Of a DNA stretch of 64,000 nt, positions 25,391 through 38,159 are shown one piece after another (within the stretch, counting starts at the first letter, position 1; each line of letters starts with the position of its first letter). Source of the stretch: Lagopus muta (taxonomy: Eukaryota; Chordata; Aves; Galliformes; Phasianidae); the NCBI RefSeq assembly GCF_023343835.1, contig NC_064438.1, positions 56,258,578-56,322,577 on the forward strand. Direction: 5' to 3'. The position numbers and the translations under genes were made by a program. The notes beneath the pieces are model-generated. The model saw nothing but the letters and a program-made list of their open reading frames with translations, did no database searches and was not told the DNA's origin.

Positions 25391-27657
25391 ATAGGAGGGG
25401 AAACTCTGGGAAGGGTGGATAATGGGTGGGCATGGGGCAGAGGGAAGAAAGGATAAAGAAAGAAAGGAAAATGCGGCAGAGCAAAAATGAAAAGGCCTGT
25501 AGGAGTGATACAGAGCTGGCTTGCAGTGCCTGGGATCTTGCATTTTCTGGCCTTATTTATGAAACACAAATAATCCAGCCTTCTCTGTACACAGCCAGAT
25601 CCGGTGGAATTACATGTCTGAAGACTCTGTCAACAGAGCTGTGGAAACACAGCTCAAGGCAACCCACACTAACAAGGGTGCCTTTATCACTGGACCTGGC
25701 CACCTGAAGCACATGGGATGGCTGTGAGAATGCTCCATGGGCTGCTGGGGACACTGTGGGGTGGGACCTGGTGCCATGATCCAGCAAGGAGAACTGCCCA
25801 TTCTGCAGAGATAGTGGCAAATTACAAAGCAAAAACCCAGCTCACCCAAAAGGCAGAGTATGGAGAGACAGAGCATGGAGTGACAAGGCACGACTGCCAG
25901 CCTGTTAGATGGGGAAGATGACGGGTCCTCCAAGAGCTTGGCCCCAATAAGCACAATCCAAAGGCAAGTAAAAGGCTCCACTTCAGAACTAGAGGTCATG
26001 AAGAGCAATGCTCGCCTGATTATTCCTTCTCTATTCACACTTTCAATTGCACAGGCAGATTTTTAAGGCAATGCAGAAAAGCCTCAGCACATTTCTGTGT
26101 GTGCATGAGCACACTCGCTCCATCCCAGCGCTGTACGGCACCGTGCCTACACCCACACTTTGTGCTTACTGCAGCATTTCTATCCAGAGCCCTCAGCACA
26201 AATTCAGTTAGCTTCCCACTACCCTTGCCAGGTAGATTATCTGCCTCTTACAGAAAGGACCATGGAACACAGATGAAGCCATCTGATATCTCCTATCACA
26301 AACTGTGGACCCCTTCTTGTTCATCTCTGGGACAAAGGGATAACAGCACAGCGCCCTGTGGGGGGCTCAGCAGTTTCAAGCAAGGCATTTCACCTCAGAG
26401 CAGGACCTGGGAGCCACCATCCCCATTTGGGTTCCTTGGTGGATGTCTACCCTACTTCCTAAGTCAGAAAGGAGCATGATTTAGGGCTGGTCCACAACTG
26501 GAGAACAAGATCATACATGTGGACAGGCATAGGACAGGCATAGAGATGACAGCGCACAGACCTGCAAGAGCTGCCATGGGCGCTGCTTCTCTTGCCCCAG
26601 TACCAAAAAATAAGCCTTAATTCCTAATGACTGAACTTGAAGCAAGAGCAAAGATGATGTGGAAATACAGGTCTCAGTGGCAGCAGGCTCAGAAGGAACA
26701 GCAGCACCTGCTATAGCAGCCACCCTGTCTTGGTCCCACTCCATGGCACAGGCACTCACCCCAGACTCTGGTTCCTAAATTGAAGACAGCCAAACAGAGA
26801 GGAGCTCTGAAACAAGAGCCAAAGCCAGAGCTGGGCGCATGCCATGAGGGAGGGAATCCATCCCCACGCAGCCCTCACCCTGCTCTGGTGGTGTGAGATG
26901 GAGACGGACGGAGACCCAGCATGGGGAGCGTGGGTTCAAGGACAGCCTGGCCTTAGCCTTCCCCTCCACACCCTGTGAGGGGCTGTAACCACCATGAGGC
27001 CTCTGCTCTGGGTCCAACAAACCCAGTCCTCATCCACCTCTTGCCCTCCGGACCCCCCTCCATCCCCACAGCCCTCCTTCAGCCGTTCTCAAAAAAACAA
27101 AGAGAAATCTTCAGCACCGAAAATCCCACACAGCAAAACTGAGCAAAGCACGTCAACAACAGCAACTGGTGTGCTGTAACCCAGGCACAAGTGTTCTCCT
27201 TGCAAGAAGGAGATGCATTTTTAGAAAGCTTCTTTTGCAAAAGCTGTTGGTGTCGGCGGGCCTTTTGTTTTCCTTCCCAGCACCAAGTACTCACGAGCAT
27301 CCTGGAAACCAACCAAAGGCCATTTTTAGACTGAGATGTGAAGAGAAGAGCATGTCACTACGCGTCTGAGCTAGATGCAAAACTCTCAGCCATATGCTGG
27401 AGGTTGCTGTAACAAAAGAGACAGCGACAACGAAGGGAAGCCTCAGTGCTCAAGCACTGGGTAGATAAGCGAGATCAGAAAACAGCTCACTTCTATTTCA
27501 TTGATGGGGTTTAAAAGGATGGAATTTCTCCCTGATGTGAAAGCAGTACAGGAGTTGGACAAGATGACCTTTCAGGGTCCCCTTGGACTCAGATGATTCC
27601 ATAAAAGTTATCAAATTACTCATTTAAAAGCAGTGCAAATCTTGTCATCTACTCAAT
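25391..27657. other. Intronic sequence, nothing recognised
   Basis: Purine-rich stretch 25436-25490; otherwise unique and without supportable features. Confidence 0.5.
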
Positions 27658-27730
27658 AGAGGCTGCCCAGAGCAGTGGGTGCCCCATCTCTGGAGATGCT
27701 CAAGGCCACGGATGGGGCCCGGGGCAGGCT
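27658..27730 (+). mobile_element. CR1 fragment
   Basis: gaggctgcccagagcagtgg then tctggagatgctcaaggcc; short sense remnant. Confidence 0.7.
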
Positions 27731-28337
27731 GAGTAGGGGAGCACCCAGCCCACAGCAGGCGGTGGAAATGGATGCATCCTAAACATATCCACATCAGTAT
27801 TAAATTCTGCCACAGAGGCAGGAAGCTTCTGCCCAGCGCCCAGCCCCTTGATGAGGGAGGTGGCAGCGAGGCATCCCACCAATGCTTCCTCTCCACCATC
27901 CCTCTGAGGCAGCCGGTGACCATGCCGAGGGGCCCTGCTCATCCTCAGCCTCCTCTTCCCGGCCCAGCTACAATTTCAGGCTGCAGTTGTTCCTCAATCA
28001 CTTCTTGTTACACACACCCCATCCTTCCTCTCCAGGGCAGGGTGCCTGCACAAGACGATGGCGCGTTCTACAAGAGCAAAGTTAAAGCAACCTTTCCCTA
28101 AGATCCAATAACCCAGCAGCTGCTGCGCTCCGATTAAACACAGCTACCTGGAGGATCCATATATAGATAAGTATGGCTGATTTCTACTGGGCATCCTGTA
28201 GAAAAGGGAATAAGGAATGTGACAGCACTGCAGGGCAGCTTCACCCACTGTGAAGCATTCGCTGATACTGCAGGATCAACACGTGCTCCAATCTGCACAA
28301 ATACAGCTAGAAGAAGTGGCTTACACCAATCCCGATC

Positions 28338-28600
28338 ATAGAATCATTTATAGAATCATAGAAAGAATCATAGAATGGCTTGGGTTGGAAAGTACCATAA
28401 AGATCATCTATGTTCAACCCCCCTGCTAAGTGTAGGGTCACCAACCACTAGAAGTTTCTAACTTCAGGTTGGAAAAGACCACGAAGCTGATGATGTCCAA
28501 CCCCAGCCCACCCTCACCATGCCCACGTCCCTCACTGCCACATCTCCACAGCTCTTGAACACCTCCACAGACGGTGATACTACCATCTCCCTGCCAATAG
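28338..28600 (-). mobile_element. Two adjacent reverse CR1 fragments
   Basis: A tail with four decayed octamers (28338-28380) heads one copy to about 28450. A second CR1 of another subfamily (taacttcaggttggaaaag ... cacctccacagacggtg) follows at once to 28600. Confidence 0.8.
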
Positions 28601-28965
28601 ATGCCATGCCCAGAGCTGCAGCTCAACCAAGTAATCACGACATGAGTTTTTTAGGGCAGAAAATACTCAAAGCAGAACGAAGGAAGGTATTTCAGACACA
28701 TGAATGCCACTATGCGTATCCAAACTATTTCCACGTGGGTTCTGGAGAGCCAGCCACCGCATTCTGGTGGCCAACAGGCAGCTCACAAGCAAGTGTTGCA
28801 GATTAAGCACTAAGCAACATTTAAAAAACAGCTGTAAACACTCATGCCATTCGAACCCAAGGGCCAGGAGCAAGGCTGAGCCTTGGAGACAGCAGTCCTG
28901 CTACATTACAGCAAATGGGTGTTATTTGTTATGTGATGAGAATCAAAAGGACACGGTTTAGCAGG

Positions 28966-29040
28966 CAATACTGGTGGTAGGTGGATGGTTGACTGGATGA
29001 CCTTAGAGGTCTTTTCGAACAGGAATGATTCTGTGAAAGA
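28966..29040 (+). mobile_element. CR1 tail fragment
   Basis: ggttgactggatgaccttag then ggaatgattctgtga. Confidence 0.7.
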
Positions 29041-29063
29041 GTTTGTGCTCTTTAATGGAGCTT

Positions 29064-29280
29064 TAGGTTGGATATGAGGAGGAACTTTTTCAGCCAGAGG
29101 GTGGTGAGGCAGTGGCACAGGTTGCCCAAGGAGGCTGTGGATGCCCCATCCCTGCAGGCATTCAAGGCCAGGCTGGATGTGGCTCTGGGCAGCCTGGGCT
29201 GCTGGTTGGTGACCTGCACACAGCAGGGGGTTGGAACTGGACGAGCATTGTGATCCTTTCCAACCCAGGCCATTCTGTGG
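29064..29280 (+). mobile_element. CR1 LINE 3' fragment
   Basis: Little-diverged: aggttggatatgaggaggaac, ggtgaggcagtggcacaggt, ccaacccaggccattctgtg. Confidence 0.9.
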
Positions 29281-29622
29281 GCTCAAATTGTGGTTTACCA
29301 CCAAGAAAATCCATCTCTAGAAAACAAGAGCACATGCTGCAGCTTCAGAATACGCTCAACATTAAAAGTTGTACTGTTATCTGACTGCAACACCCAGCTC
29401 TGAGCAGCAATACATCACAGAGCCATCCTACCCTTGTGAAGGCGTCGCTTCTGTGCAATAGCCCTCCCATACACAGAGCAAACCATAGGAAAAGAAGGAA
29501 AAAAAGAAGAAAGCCTCAAAAAAGCCCACATTTCCTTGACGAGTTTTATTTTTAAATGCCGGTCGCCCCAGCCTGCTCGGGGAATTGGGACGTGAGGAGC
29601 AGCTCCCGTGCGAGGGGATGAC

Positions 29623-29635
29623 TGGTGACTCAGCA
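29623..29635. promoter_or_regulatory. MARE/NF-E2-type motif
   Basis: TGGTGACTCAGCA matches the Maf/NF-E2 element TGCTGASTCAGCA at 12 of 13 positions, in a CpG-containing, repeat-free patch (29530-29640). Motif match only. Confidence 0.35.
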
Positions 29636-30012
29636 GGTAAAAGCTGTCAAAAACACGTCCAAAATTGGAAGGAAAAAAAAAAAATCAGAAGAGAAAACTA
29701 AAAATACAGCAGCAGCACTGCTATGAGCGCTGGCTGAGTGCCTGGCCCCACCAGGAACACACTGCAGCACGGGGATCCCCATCCCTATGGGGGAACCCTG
29801 CCCCAGGGCTGGGTGAGGAGGGGTCCCACTGGGCCACCAACACCAGCAGGGCCAGGTGACACAAGGACCCCGTGCTCACCCCCACCAACCCCTACATGCA
29901 CAAAACATCCCATTTTTGCACCTGGTTTTTCCTTTCTTTTTGAAAGAAGAGTCCAAAAGCCAACATGAAAGGCTGCATATACACCCTTTCCCCCAAAATG
30001 CCTCTGACTTCT

Positions 30013-30145
30013 TGAATCACAGAATCCTTAGAGTTGGAAGGGACTTTTAAAGACCATCTAGTCCAACCCCCTGCAGTGAGCACAGACACCACAGCTCCAT
30101 CAGGTTGCCCAGGGCCCGATCCAGCCTTGCCTTAACGGAAGCTCC
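30013..30145 (-). mobile_element. CR1 LINE 3' fragment
   Basis: tgaatcacagaatccttagag, atctagtccaaccccctgcag, catcaggttgcccagggcc. Confidence 0.85.
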
Positions 30146-30394
30146 CTATTGCCACGTTGATGCTAACTGCTGGGTTCCGTGCTGCCGAGTCTCCTTACAG
30201 GAATTGAAAAACAATAAATTAATTGCATTTGGAGAAACGCCATCATTTACAATTGAGCAATTAAGAACAGATCTCATTCCCGATATTGCCGCATTCTTCA
30301 GCTTATTGAGTTAGTCAGAAACTCGTACTATCAGCACACTCCATTCCCTGTTCCTCAAAACAAAACTCAGGCCGCGTCCTTGCTGCTCACATTA
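30146..30394. other. AT-rich unique block between CR1 pieces
   Basis: Non-repetitive stretch between two reverse CR1 segments; low CpG, possibly a conserved element, not testable here. Confidence 0.3.
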
Positions 30395-31215
30395 GAGGTT
30401 CCCTACAACAGGTCACCCAGGTTGGCATCCAGCCGACTCTTGGCTATCTCCATAGAAGCAGACCCCACCACCACTCTGGGCAGCTTGTTCCACTGCTCCG
30501 TCACCCTGACCATAAAAAAGCTCTTCCATATGTTGGTATGGAACTTCCCGCATTCAAGTTTTAGGCCATTACTCCTCGTCCTATTGCTACGCACCACCAA
30601 AAAGAGCCTGGCCTCATCCATTTGCCTCCCATCTCCCTTTAGATATTTATAAACATTCATCAGATCCCATCTCAATCTTCTCCAGAACAGACGCAGATCA
30701 TGCAGCCTTTCCTCATAGACACTCCAGAACCTTTATCATCTTTGTGGCCCTCTATTGGGCTCCTTCTGGGGGATCCCTGTCTTTTTTGAACCAAGGATCC
30801 CAAAACGGGACACAGTGTTCTAAATGTGGCCTCACCAGGGCAGAGTAGAGGGGGAGAATCACCTCCCCTAGACCTGCTGGCCACGCTTATTTTGTTGCAC
30901 CCCAGGATACCATCGATTGGCCTTGTTGACCACGAAGGCACACTGCTCACTTGTGGCCAACCTGTCATCCACCAGGCCCTTCTCTGCACAGCTCATCGCC
31001 AGCAGGTCAGCCCCTAACCCGTACTGATGCATGTAGTTATCCTCCCCCTGCCCCCCTGCAAAGTGCAAGACTCTACATTTGCTTTTGTTAAACCTCATCA
31101 GCTTCCTCTCTGCCCAACTCTCCAGTCTGCCCAGGTCTTGCTGAATGGAAGCACAGTCCTCAGATGTGTCAGCTGGCTTTGTACCATCAGTGAACTTGCT
31201 GAGTCCTGGGAGGCA
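30395..31215 (-). mobile_element. Long CR1 LINE copy with ORF2 C-terminal remnant
   Basis: About 820 bp of reverse CR1, reaching into the end of the reverse-transcriptase ORF. Minus-strand translation gives recognisable CR1 ORF2 pieces (SIQQDLGRLESWAERKLM, FNKSKCRVLHF) interrupted by frameshifts and stops. Dead copy; no 5' half and no endonuclease domain. Confidence 0.9.
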
Positions 31216-31335
31216 TTCAAGAACTGAGATGTGGCACTGAGAAACACGGTCGGTGGGCACAGGGGGTGGGTTAGGGCAGGATATCATCTTAGTGGTCTTT
31301 CCCAACCTTCACAACTCTGTGATTCTAACACCTGC
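31205..31335 (+). mobile_element. CR1 tail fragment
   Basis: gaggcattcaagaactgagatg, ggtctttcccaaccttcac, aactctgtgattctaa; abuts the reverse copy in opposite orientation. Confidence 0.75.
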
Positions 31336-33334
31336 CCTGCACATCACCCGAAATGCTGGTGGAACTGCAGCATCCCAAAGGCAAGCTGGCTCAACCCAAG
31401 CCAAGTAAGACCTGGGCTTCTGCAGGGATCCCCCTTACAAAACACATAAAATAATAAAGTGATGGAAAACCCGCCACATACTTGTAGTGACAGCGATTCC
31501 AGCAGTCTCATTTCCTGCTAAAACCTTCTCCAAGACACACGCATTGTTTCACTAATTGTAAGTCTATTGAGAAACAGGCTACCCTCTGCTTTCAGACTGG
31601 AGTTAGTTACGCTTGGTCTGACCTTGCATTACTTCGAAGCACTGCAACATTAAGAGAAAATTAGAGTGTCTTGTTAAATTCTTTAAAAGGTAAAGCAACC
31701 CTATTACTCCAGGTTCACATGCAAAAAAATCAGGCTCTTAACAAATCACAACCACTGCTTTAATGCGGCAGGATTTAGCCTTTTATTTTAAGTTCATTCA
31801 TTTCTCATTTACTTGAGTGATCGTGCCAGCTTTAATGAGCTCTCCCTATGAACACCGCAACAACAAAGGATTGGGGCTGCTTGTGTTACAGGGCTCTTCA
31901 CACCTAGGATGAAATTCCTACATCATTGCCTCTGTCCCGACTGCCAAAAACAGATGATCTGTTTTTATAAATGCATCTGACAGAGAGGATTCGTCTCTTT
32001 GGTCACGATAAAGAAATTAGAGTAACTGTATGTGTAAACTGAACTAAAGAGTGCATCAGATTAAAACACATCTGGGCCGCTGTGCTGCTCCTGGATCACC
32101 TTTCAGCACCTATCTGGTACCCAACATCTGCACACCCTGAGCACTGATTCCAAGCAGCCCAGGAGCCACCGTTTTGGGCAAGAGGCTCTGAAGGTTATGG
32201 ACTGACTCAAGCACATAGGATGTTAGGGCAAGGCTGTGCCCCACAGGGCTGTGGGCATGGCACAGCTCCCAGGGCAGCGGGCACAGCCCTGAGTGCCGGA
32301 GCTCAGGGAGTGCTTGGGGCACTGCTCTGACATTGGGTTTGGGTTTTGGATGATCTCGTATAGAGCCAGGAGTTGGACTTGGTGCCCAACACAATGTCCT
32401 TGATGGACCTTGTGGGTCACACTGGAGCTGGTCGGGCTCTGCACCCTGGGCGTTTGCATCACTGACCACCATCCACTCGAGGTACAGGGGCAAAAATAAG
32501 TTGCTTCTATTTTAAACCCAGAAAGCAACTGAACATCAGTGCCAGCGTGCAGTTTGGCTTTATGAGGGATTTGAAGAACTTGGCTCCTTCATTCTCTAAT
32601 CCCACACGATGCTTCCCCGCTACCCGCCAGTATCGACTTAACAATGCAAAAGCATCTGCCCACATTTTTGCCATTATTTCGAACCCAGCAAAGAGCACCC
32701 TCCCCTTTCAGGAGGGTTAATCTAAAGAGCAGTTGCCAAAATGCTGAGAACAGGGCCAAACAATAGCTCCTCTGATGGAATTCCTCCACTGCATAGAGAA
32801 GAACGCAGGATCCCCCTGGGGCTCACCCGCTCCCATACAAAAGATGACAAGCAGAAAGTTCCAAGTGCACCTAAATGCAATGCTGCACATCAACCACAAC
32901 GTGAGGTTGGATCAGTGCAACAATGGCTTTGGCAAAATGCAAAGCCCAGCCATCAGCGCTGGCCACCTATCCTTAAGATGGAGCCTCACTCCCTTCTTAG
33001 TGCACAACCCGCTTTTAGCTGCTCCCCTGCTTTAAATACCTCCATACCCACTCCCTGTGGAATCTCAGATCAGCTTTTCCAAAGCCTGGGCGGTGATGCA
33101 GACAGCTGGGCAGCAGCAGCTACGGTCCCCATCCACCCAGTGTTATTTATAAGGGCTCTCTGCCTGACCCAGGGTTGACATCGACCACAAAAAGTGTTCA
33201 GCATCCAACCGACTGCTGCGGAATAACGCCATGAGCACAGCCTGAGCACACACCTCTGCACTGCACTGTGTGCTACATGTATCATAACAGCAGCTCTATG
33301 TCATCCATTTCCCCAGCACAGACCCATAAGGGCT
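31336..33334. other. Unique intronic block
   Basis: Repeat-free to inspection. The 31480-32080 part is AT-rich and non-repetitive; no exon recognised. Confidence 0.45.
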
Positions 33335-33365
33335 GGAAGGGACCTCTGGGAATCATCCAGTCCAG
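33335..33365 (-). mobile_element. CR1 tail remnant
   Basis: ggctggaagggacctctgg only; the rest is lost. Confidence 0.5.
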
Positions 33366-33462
33366 CAAGTAGCCCAATGCATTGAGTTGTGCATCTCTAG
33401 TTGGTACGCACCCTAAATGGACAGATTAGTAGTTTTTTTAGAACCTAATTAGAAAGCATTTC

Positions 33463-34130
33463 ATAGAATCACAGCATGGCCTGGGTTACAAAGGAGCACA
33501 GTGCTCACCCAGCTCCAACCCCCTGCTGTGTGCAGGTCACCAACCAGCAGCCCAGGCTGCCCAGAGCCACATCCAGCCTGGCCTTGAATGCCTGCAGGGA
33601 TGGGGCATCCACAGCCTCCTTGGGCAACCTGTGCCAGTGCCTCACCACCCTCTGGATGGAAAACTTCCTCCTCATATCCAACCCAAACCTCCCCTGTCTC
33701 AGTTTAAAGCCATTCCACCTTGTCCCATCACCATCCACCTCACAAACAGCCATTCCCCCTCCTGTTTATCCGCTCCCTTCAAGTACTGGAAGGCCACCAT
33801 GAGGTCTCCCTGGAGCCTTCTCTTCTCCAAGCTGAACAATTCCAGTTCCCTCAACCTTTCCTCATAGGAGAGGTGCTCCAGCCCTCTGACCATCTTAGTG
33901 ACCCTCCTCTGGACCCATTCCAAGAGCACTGCATCTTTCTTGTACTGGGGGCCCCAGGCCTGGATGCTGTACTGCAGACAGGGACTCACAAAAGCTGACA
34001 GAATCACCTCCCTCTCCCTGCTGGCCACCCTTAACGCAGCCCAGTTTATAGTTGGCCTTCCAGGCTGCAAGCTGTCTGCCTTATTTGGCCTACCCCCCTT
34101 CTCCCACATCTTCACATCCGGGCCCATTGT
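33463..34130 (-). mobile_element. Long CR1 LINE copy with ORF2 C-terminal remnant
   Basis: About 670 bp reverse copy with a little-diverged 3' end. Its minus-strand frame still reads [18 protein letters not shown] and [14 protein letters not shown], the conserved C-terminal part of CR1 ORF2, over some 100 codons. 5'-truncated and non-functional; the best-preserved CR1 reading frame in the window. Confidence 0.92.
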
Positions 34131-34182
34131 AGGGGAGTGGGACCAGATGACCTTTAAGGAGCCCTTCCAACTCAAATGATTC
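34130..34182 (+). mobile_element. CR1 tail remnant
   Basis: aggggagtgggaccagatgac then cttccaactcaaatgattc, facing the preceding reverse copy. Confidence 0.65.
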
Positions 34183-34896
34183 ACCTTCCCGCTCATCTCC
34201 TGGTTGGCTGCACCTGGGAACCACAAGGATGGATGCATGCCTTCTATGACACACAGATACCAGCTACACGAGCACAAGGGGGTAGGGAAGGAAAAAAATC
34301 AATGGCTCCAGGTTGTTTTCTGCAACTCCACCAACCATAGCACCAGCATGACAGCAGACATGGCCAACTTTGCTGGCAAACACTCAGCTATAAACAGCAA
34401 ACAGGAGCCGTCCTTGCCCTGCTGCTCACAGCCACCAGCAGCATCCATCCCCAAACCCATTCTGTCCACATTCACCCTCAATTCACTGCAAATTAGGGAA
34501 ATTCGGGACCAGCATCGGTGTGAGGAGGCCCCCAGCTCTGGGGATCCTTTGGGGACACCCTTGAGACACCAGCATCACGAGCAGCTCCATCTCCAGCCCG
34601 TTGTTATGGTTACAGAGTGTTGATTTTTCCCTTCTTTTAAAAAGGATTCTTATCAGTTTAGCATAATTCTGCCAGTCAATAACAATTCTTATCTCAAAAG
34701 GTCACTCGGGTGGCTACAGCTCAGCACTGCATCTCCACTCGCGTTATCGGCAGGGAAACAGCCTGGGGACATCATTTGTTTCTCCTTTTGAACACAATCC
34801 ATCCCTTTGGAACACTGAGATTTGAGCTGACCCTAGGGGTGATCACAACGAGGATCATCATCTTCTACAGGTTAAGCCTCTGCTCCCAGGTAACAG

Positions 34897-35075
34897 TGAT
34901 AGGATGAGAGGTGATGGTCTCAGGTTGTGCCAGGGGAGGGTCAGGTTGGATACCAGGAAGGATTTATTCTCCAAAAGGCAGCGATGCAGTGGCACAGCTG
35001 CCCAGGGAAAGGGGGTTCACTGTTCCTGGAGGTGTTCCTAGAGGGATGAGGCACTGAGGGACATTAGCAGTGGGT
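34897..35075 (+). mobile_element. CR1 fragment
   Basis: taggatgagaggtgatggtc, tcaggttggataccaggaag, tgcagtggcacagctgccc; the 3' tail is lost. Confidence 0.8.
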
Positions 35076-36532
35076 ATGGTGAAACAAGAAAATAAATTGC
35101 AGCGGCGTGCAAATTTTGGAGTATTTCAAGCATTCAAACCATGTTTTACAGCTCCTTGAGTACTTCCCACAGCAATCAAGTCTCCAACCCCAACACCAGC
35201 CACATCCCATCAGACGTATACAAGGAACAGGTTAGAAGTACAGTTTGTGGCTCATCTGAAATAGGTTTTACCAAAAAAAAAATAAGAAGAAAAAAAGGCA
35301 GTCTGGAAGGAATTACTCATGGAGATAAGTAACAGATGAGCTTCCCCAGGTTCTGCATGGCCCCTCCAGGGCTGCTTGAGAGCAAAGGAAGAGCAGAGCT
35401 GCCAAACCCTGCTCATGGCACTTGCAATATTAACACTGCTTCAAGGAAAGAGCATCTTTAAGCCACGTCTAGCTCCTGCAAATGCCAGGTGAGGCTTGTG
35501 GGGACAGCAGCAGAAGCTGCCATTGGTGCCACAACGGTAATGGAAACACCTCTGGATTTGTTTGAGCACACTGGCACAGGAGAAGGTCTTCTGCTGCCCT
35601 GAGACAGCAGAAGTAAAATTATTTATTTTAAATGTAACCAAAGGAAGATTTTGCATTGTACCTCAAGGCTGCACCCAGGAATGGCCGCAAAGGGCAACAG
35701 AATCAATACCAGCAAACCCCAAGGTCCTCACCCAGGTCTTTGTGCAGAGATCAGTCCCACGCAGGAAGGCAGAGCAGAGCCACCAGCAACAATCCGGGCA
35801 CCTTTGCCAACATTTCCAGTGCACCCATCTCATGGCATACATCAACAAATGGAGCTGCAAGCTGCAGATCCGTGCTTGGCTCCCACCAGACCCAGAGGCG
35901 TTCGCCTGCTGCGTGGCAAAGCTGAGAAAAGCTCCTGCCAGGGAGCGGGAAGCCAGCCCTGGGTCTCTGCCTGCTCCAGCCCAAACCTCCTCCTCCTTCA
36001 GCATCACGCAGAGCCTTGAGGCAGCTCTTGGGAAACCAAGAGTTAACAGAGAGCACCGCTCTTGTTTATGCGCTGAATATAGAAGGAGAAAATAGAGGGG
36101 GCGATGCACACTCAGAGGCACACAGGCATCCACGCATGATTCATGCAAGGATCGGTCCCCTCCGTGCCAAGCCCCACTGCTGGGCTGCCCCTGCAGCAGG
36201 AAGCCTTCAACAGCCACCGGAGCTTGGCTGAGGGCTGCTGCACACAGCGGGTAGGGGGAGCCCCAAACCCATCTGCACCCCAAAACGGATCCAAATCACC
36301 GCTCTCAGCTCTGCCCCCACAGCTCAGCAGCACGAGGCGACCTGCCCTTTCCCTGCAGGTTATCTGCAGTAACATTAGCCAGCAGCACGGAGCCAGAGGG
36401 CTGCAGCACTGACGAATGTGTCTTAAAATAAAGCCGGCGTTCACACTAATTACTATTTCAGTTAGTCACATTGATTGCAAACATTGCTCCCAGCCTGGAA
36501 AATAACGGCGTTCATGGGCTACATGTTAAGGA
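35076..36532. other. Intronic sequence, nothing recognised
   Basis: The 35640-36110 stretch is open in several frames on both strands but shows no family signature or splice context. Confidence 0.45.
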
Positions 36533-36792
36533 GGCGGTCAGTGGGCAGATGGGGATGGGTTGGGGTTAGACTTGGGGATCTTAAGAGGTCTTTTCCAACC
36601 TTAATGATTATGTGATTATAAGTTAAATTAATGATAACGGTGGGGTTTGATGAGGGATTACAAGAACCTGGAATCATAAAATGGCCTGGGTTGAAAAGGA
36701 CCACAATGATCATCCAGTTTCAACCCCCTGCTATGTGCAGGGTCGCCAACCAGCAGCCCAGGCTGCCCAGAGCCACGTCCAGCCTGGCCTCC
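36533..36792. mobile_element. Sense CR1 tail (36533-36618) then reverse CR1 (36672-36792)
   Basis: ggttggggttagacttggg and ttttccaaccttaatgatt mark the sense tail. ggcctgggttgaaaaggacc and gggtcgccaaccagcagccc mark the reverse copy, which ends abruptly at 36792. Confidence 0.8.
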
Positions 36793-38159
36793 ACAAGATA
36801 TCACCAACTCCGGCACAGACGAAGCAGGGGGACAGCACTGAGGGCTCCAACTCTCCCCAGCTGACAAAAGCCCCTTAAAAAGAAAACCATTTTAATTAAA
36901 ACAGAATATCACAAGTGAAGTTCATCATCTACCAGGACCAAAGCTGGCAGCTCTGTTGGCATCCCCTTTAGGTAGAGATGTGCTGGCAGCACTGCCTCCA
37001 GCGTTTCCCAGTGCTCCCATCTCACAGGCACTTAAACCAGAACTCAACATTACAGCAAAGCCAAGGAAAACAGAAAGCAGGGCACGGCCCTCAGGCTGGG
37101 TACAGGGTAGTTTGCTATGGGTGGTTGGAGGGGAATGGGGTTTTGCTTCCCAACAAAATGGAGCCACAGCCACCCCAGGGCAACCGAGGCGAGCTCTGCA
37201 GGCACAAGCTGTGGCTTTTATTAGACAGCTGGAAAAAAAAATACGAGCACAAGCCCTCCTTTGAGCTGGTGCACCTTTGCGCTTGGCCATTTTTTCCAGC
37301 TGCATCATTTGGTCTAATTAAAGGCACTGCCTCTCCCTGGCTCTTCCTCCAGCAGCTCCTTGTCGGGACACCAAATCTGTGTGGTGTGGATGCCCTCATC
37401 GGGGTGTAGGACTGTGAGGTCCTGGGGTAACCCTGCCCAGCACTGAGGGATGCACTCCATGCTCAAAACCCCACAGTGAGCCAAGTGGAGGGTGAGCTTT
37501 GTCTGCATACCTCCCATGGCCATTGTGCAGGACAACCACAAGCCAAATACTTCACCAGAGCAAGGAGGAGAGAATTTGCTTCTTCCTTGTCCTTTACAAC
37601 TGAGCACCAACACCTTCAAGGCAGCCCCGCTCCCATGGAACAAACAGCAGGATTCAAAGAGCAGAGCAGCACAGGGCTCAGTGACGATGCTGCTTTCAGA
37701 ACTTGGTGTGATTCCATTGCCAGTCAAGTGACAAATGCTATTTAAAAGACACAGGTGGTTTTATGGACAGGGCAGCAGACCAAAAGCTGCTTCCTACAGC
37801 CGAGAGCTGCGGGGCAGATCTCCAATTCCCCTTCCCATTAAGGAACCATCACATCCCTTGGGATGCTTGCAGGTACCCGGCTCCTTGCCAAGGGAAACCC
37901 CCCAGAGAGAAGGGGACTGATGGCACAACCTGGGTTTGCGGTACAGATGTTAGAGGATGTGTCCCTGGCCCCACAGCTGAGCACCAGCCCTGGCTATGGG
38001 GAGTGAAGACAGCCAGGGGATGACATTTCCCATCATCAGAGCAAGTGACCCCATGGCTCAGCCTTACTTCACCACACTGCCTGCATCACAACCCCATGGC
38101 TGAATGGCAAACATAGACACAGCTCTCCATTCTCCAGGGACATGGCAGTCATCCATCCA
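36793..38159. other. Intronic sequence, nothing recognised
   Basis: No exon or repeat supported before the minisatellite begins. Confidence 0.5.

Noticed and set aside
35562-36283. Overlapping ORFs of 177 and 206 codons on opposite strands
   Set aside because: Mutual shadows in moderately GC-rich intron sequence; no splice context or recognisable domain.
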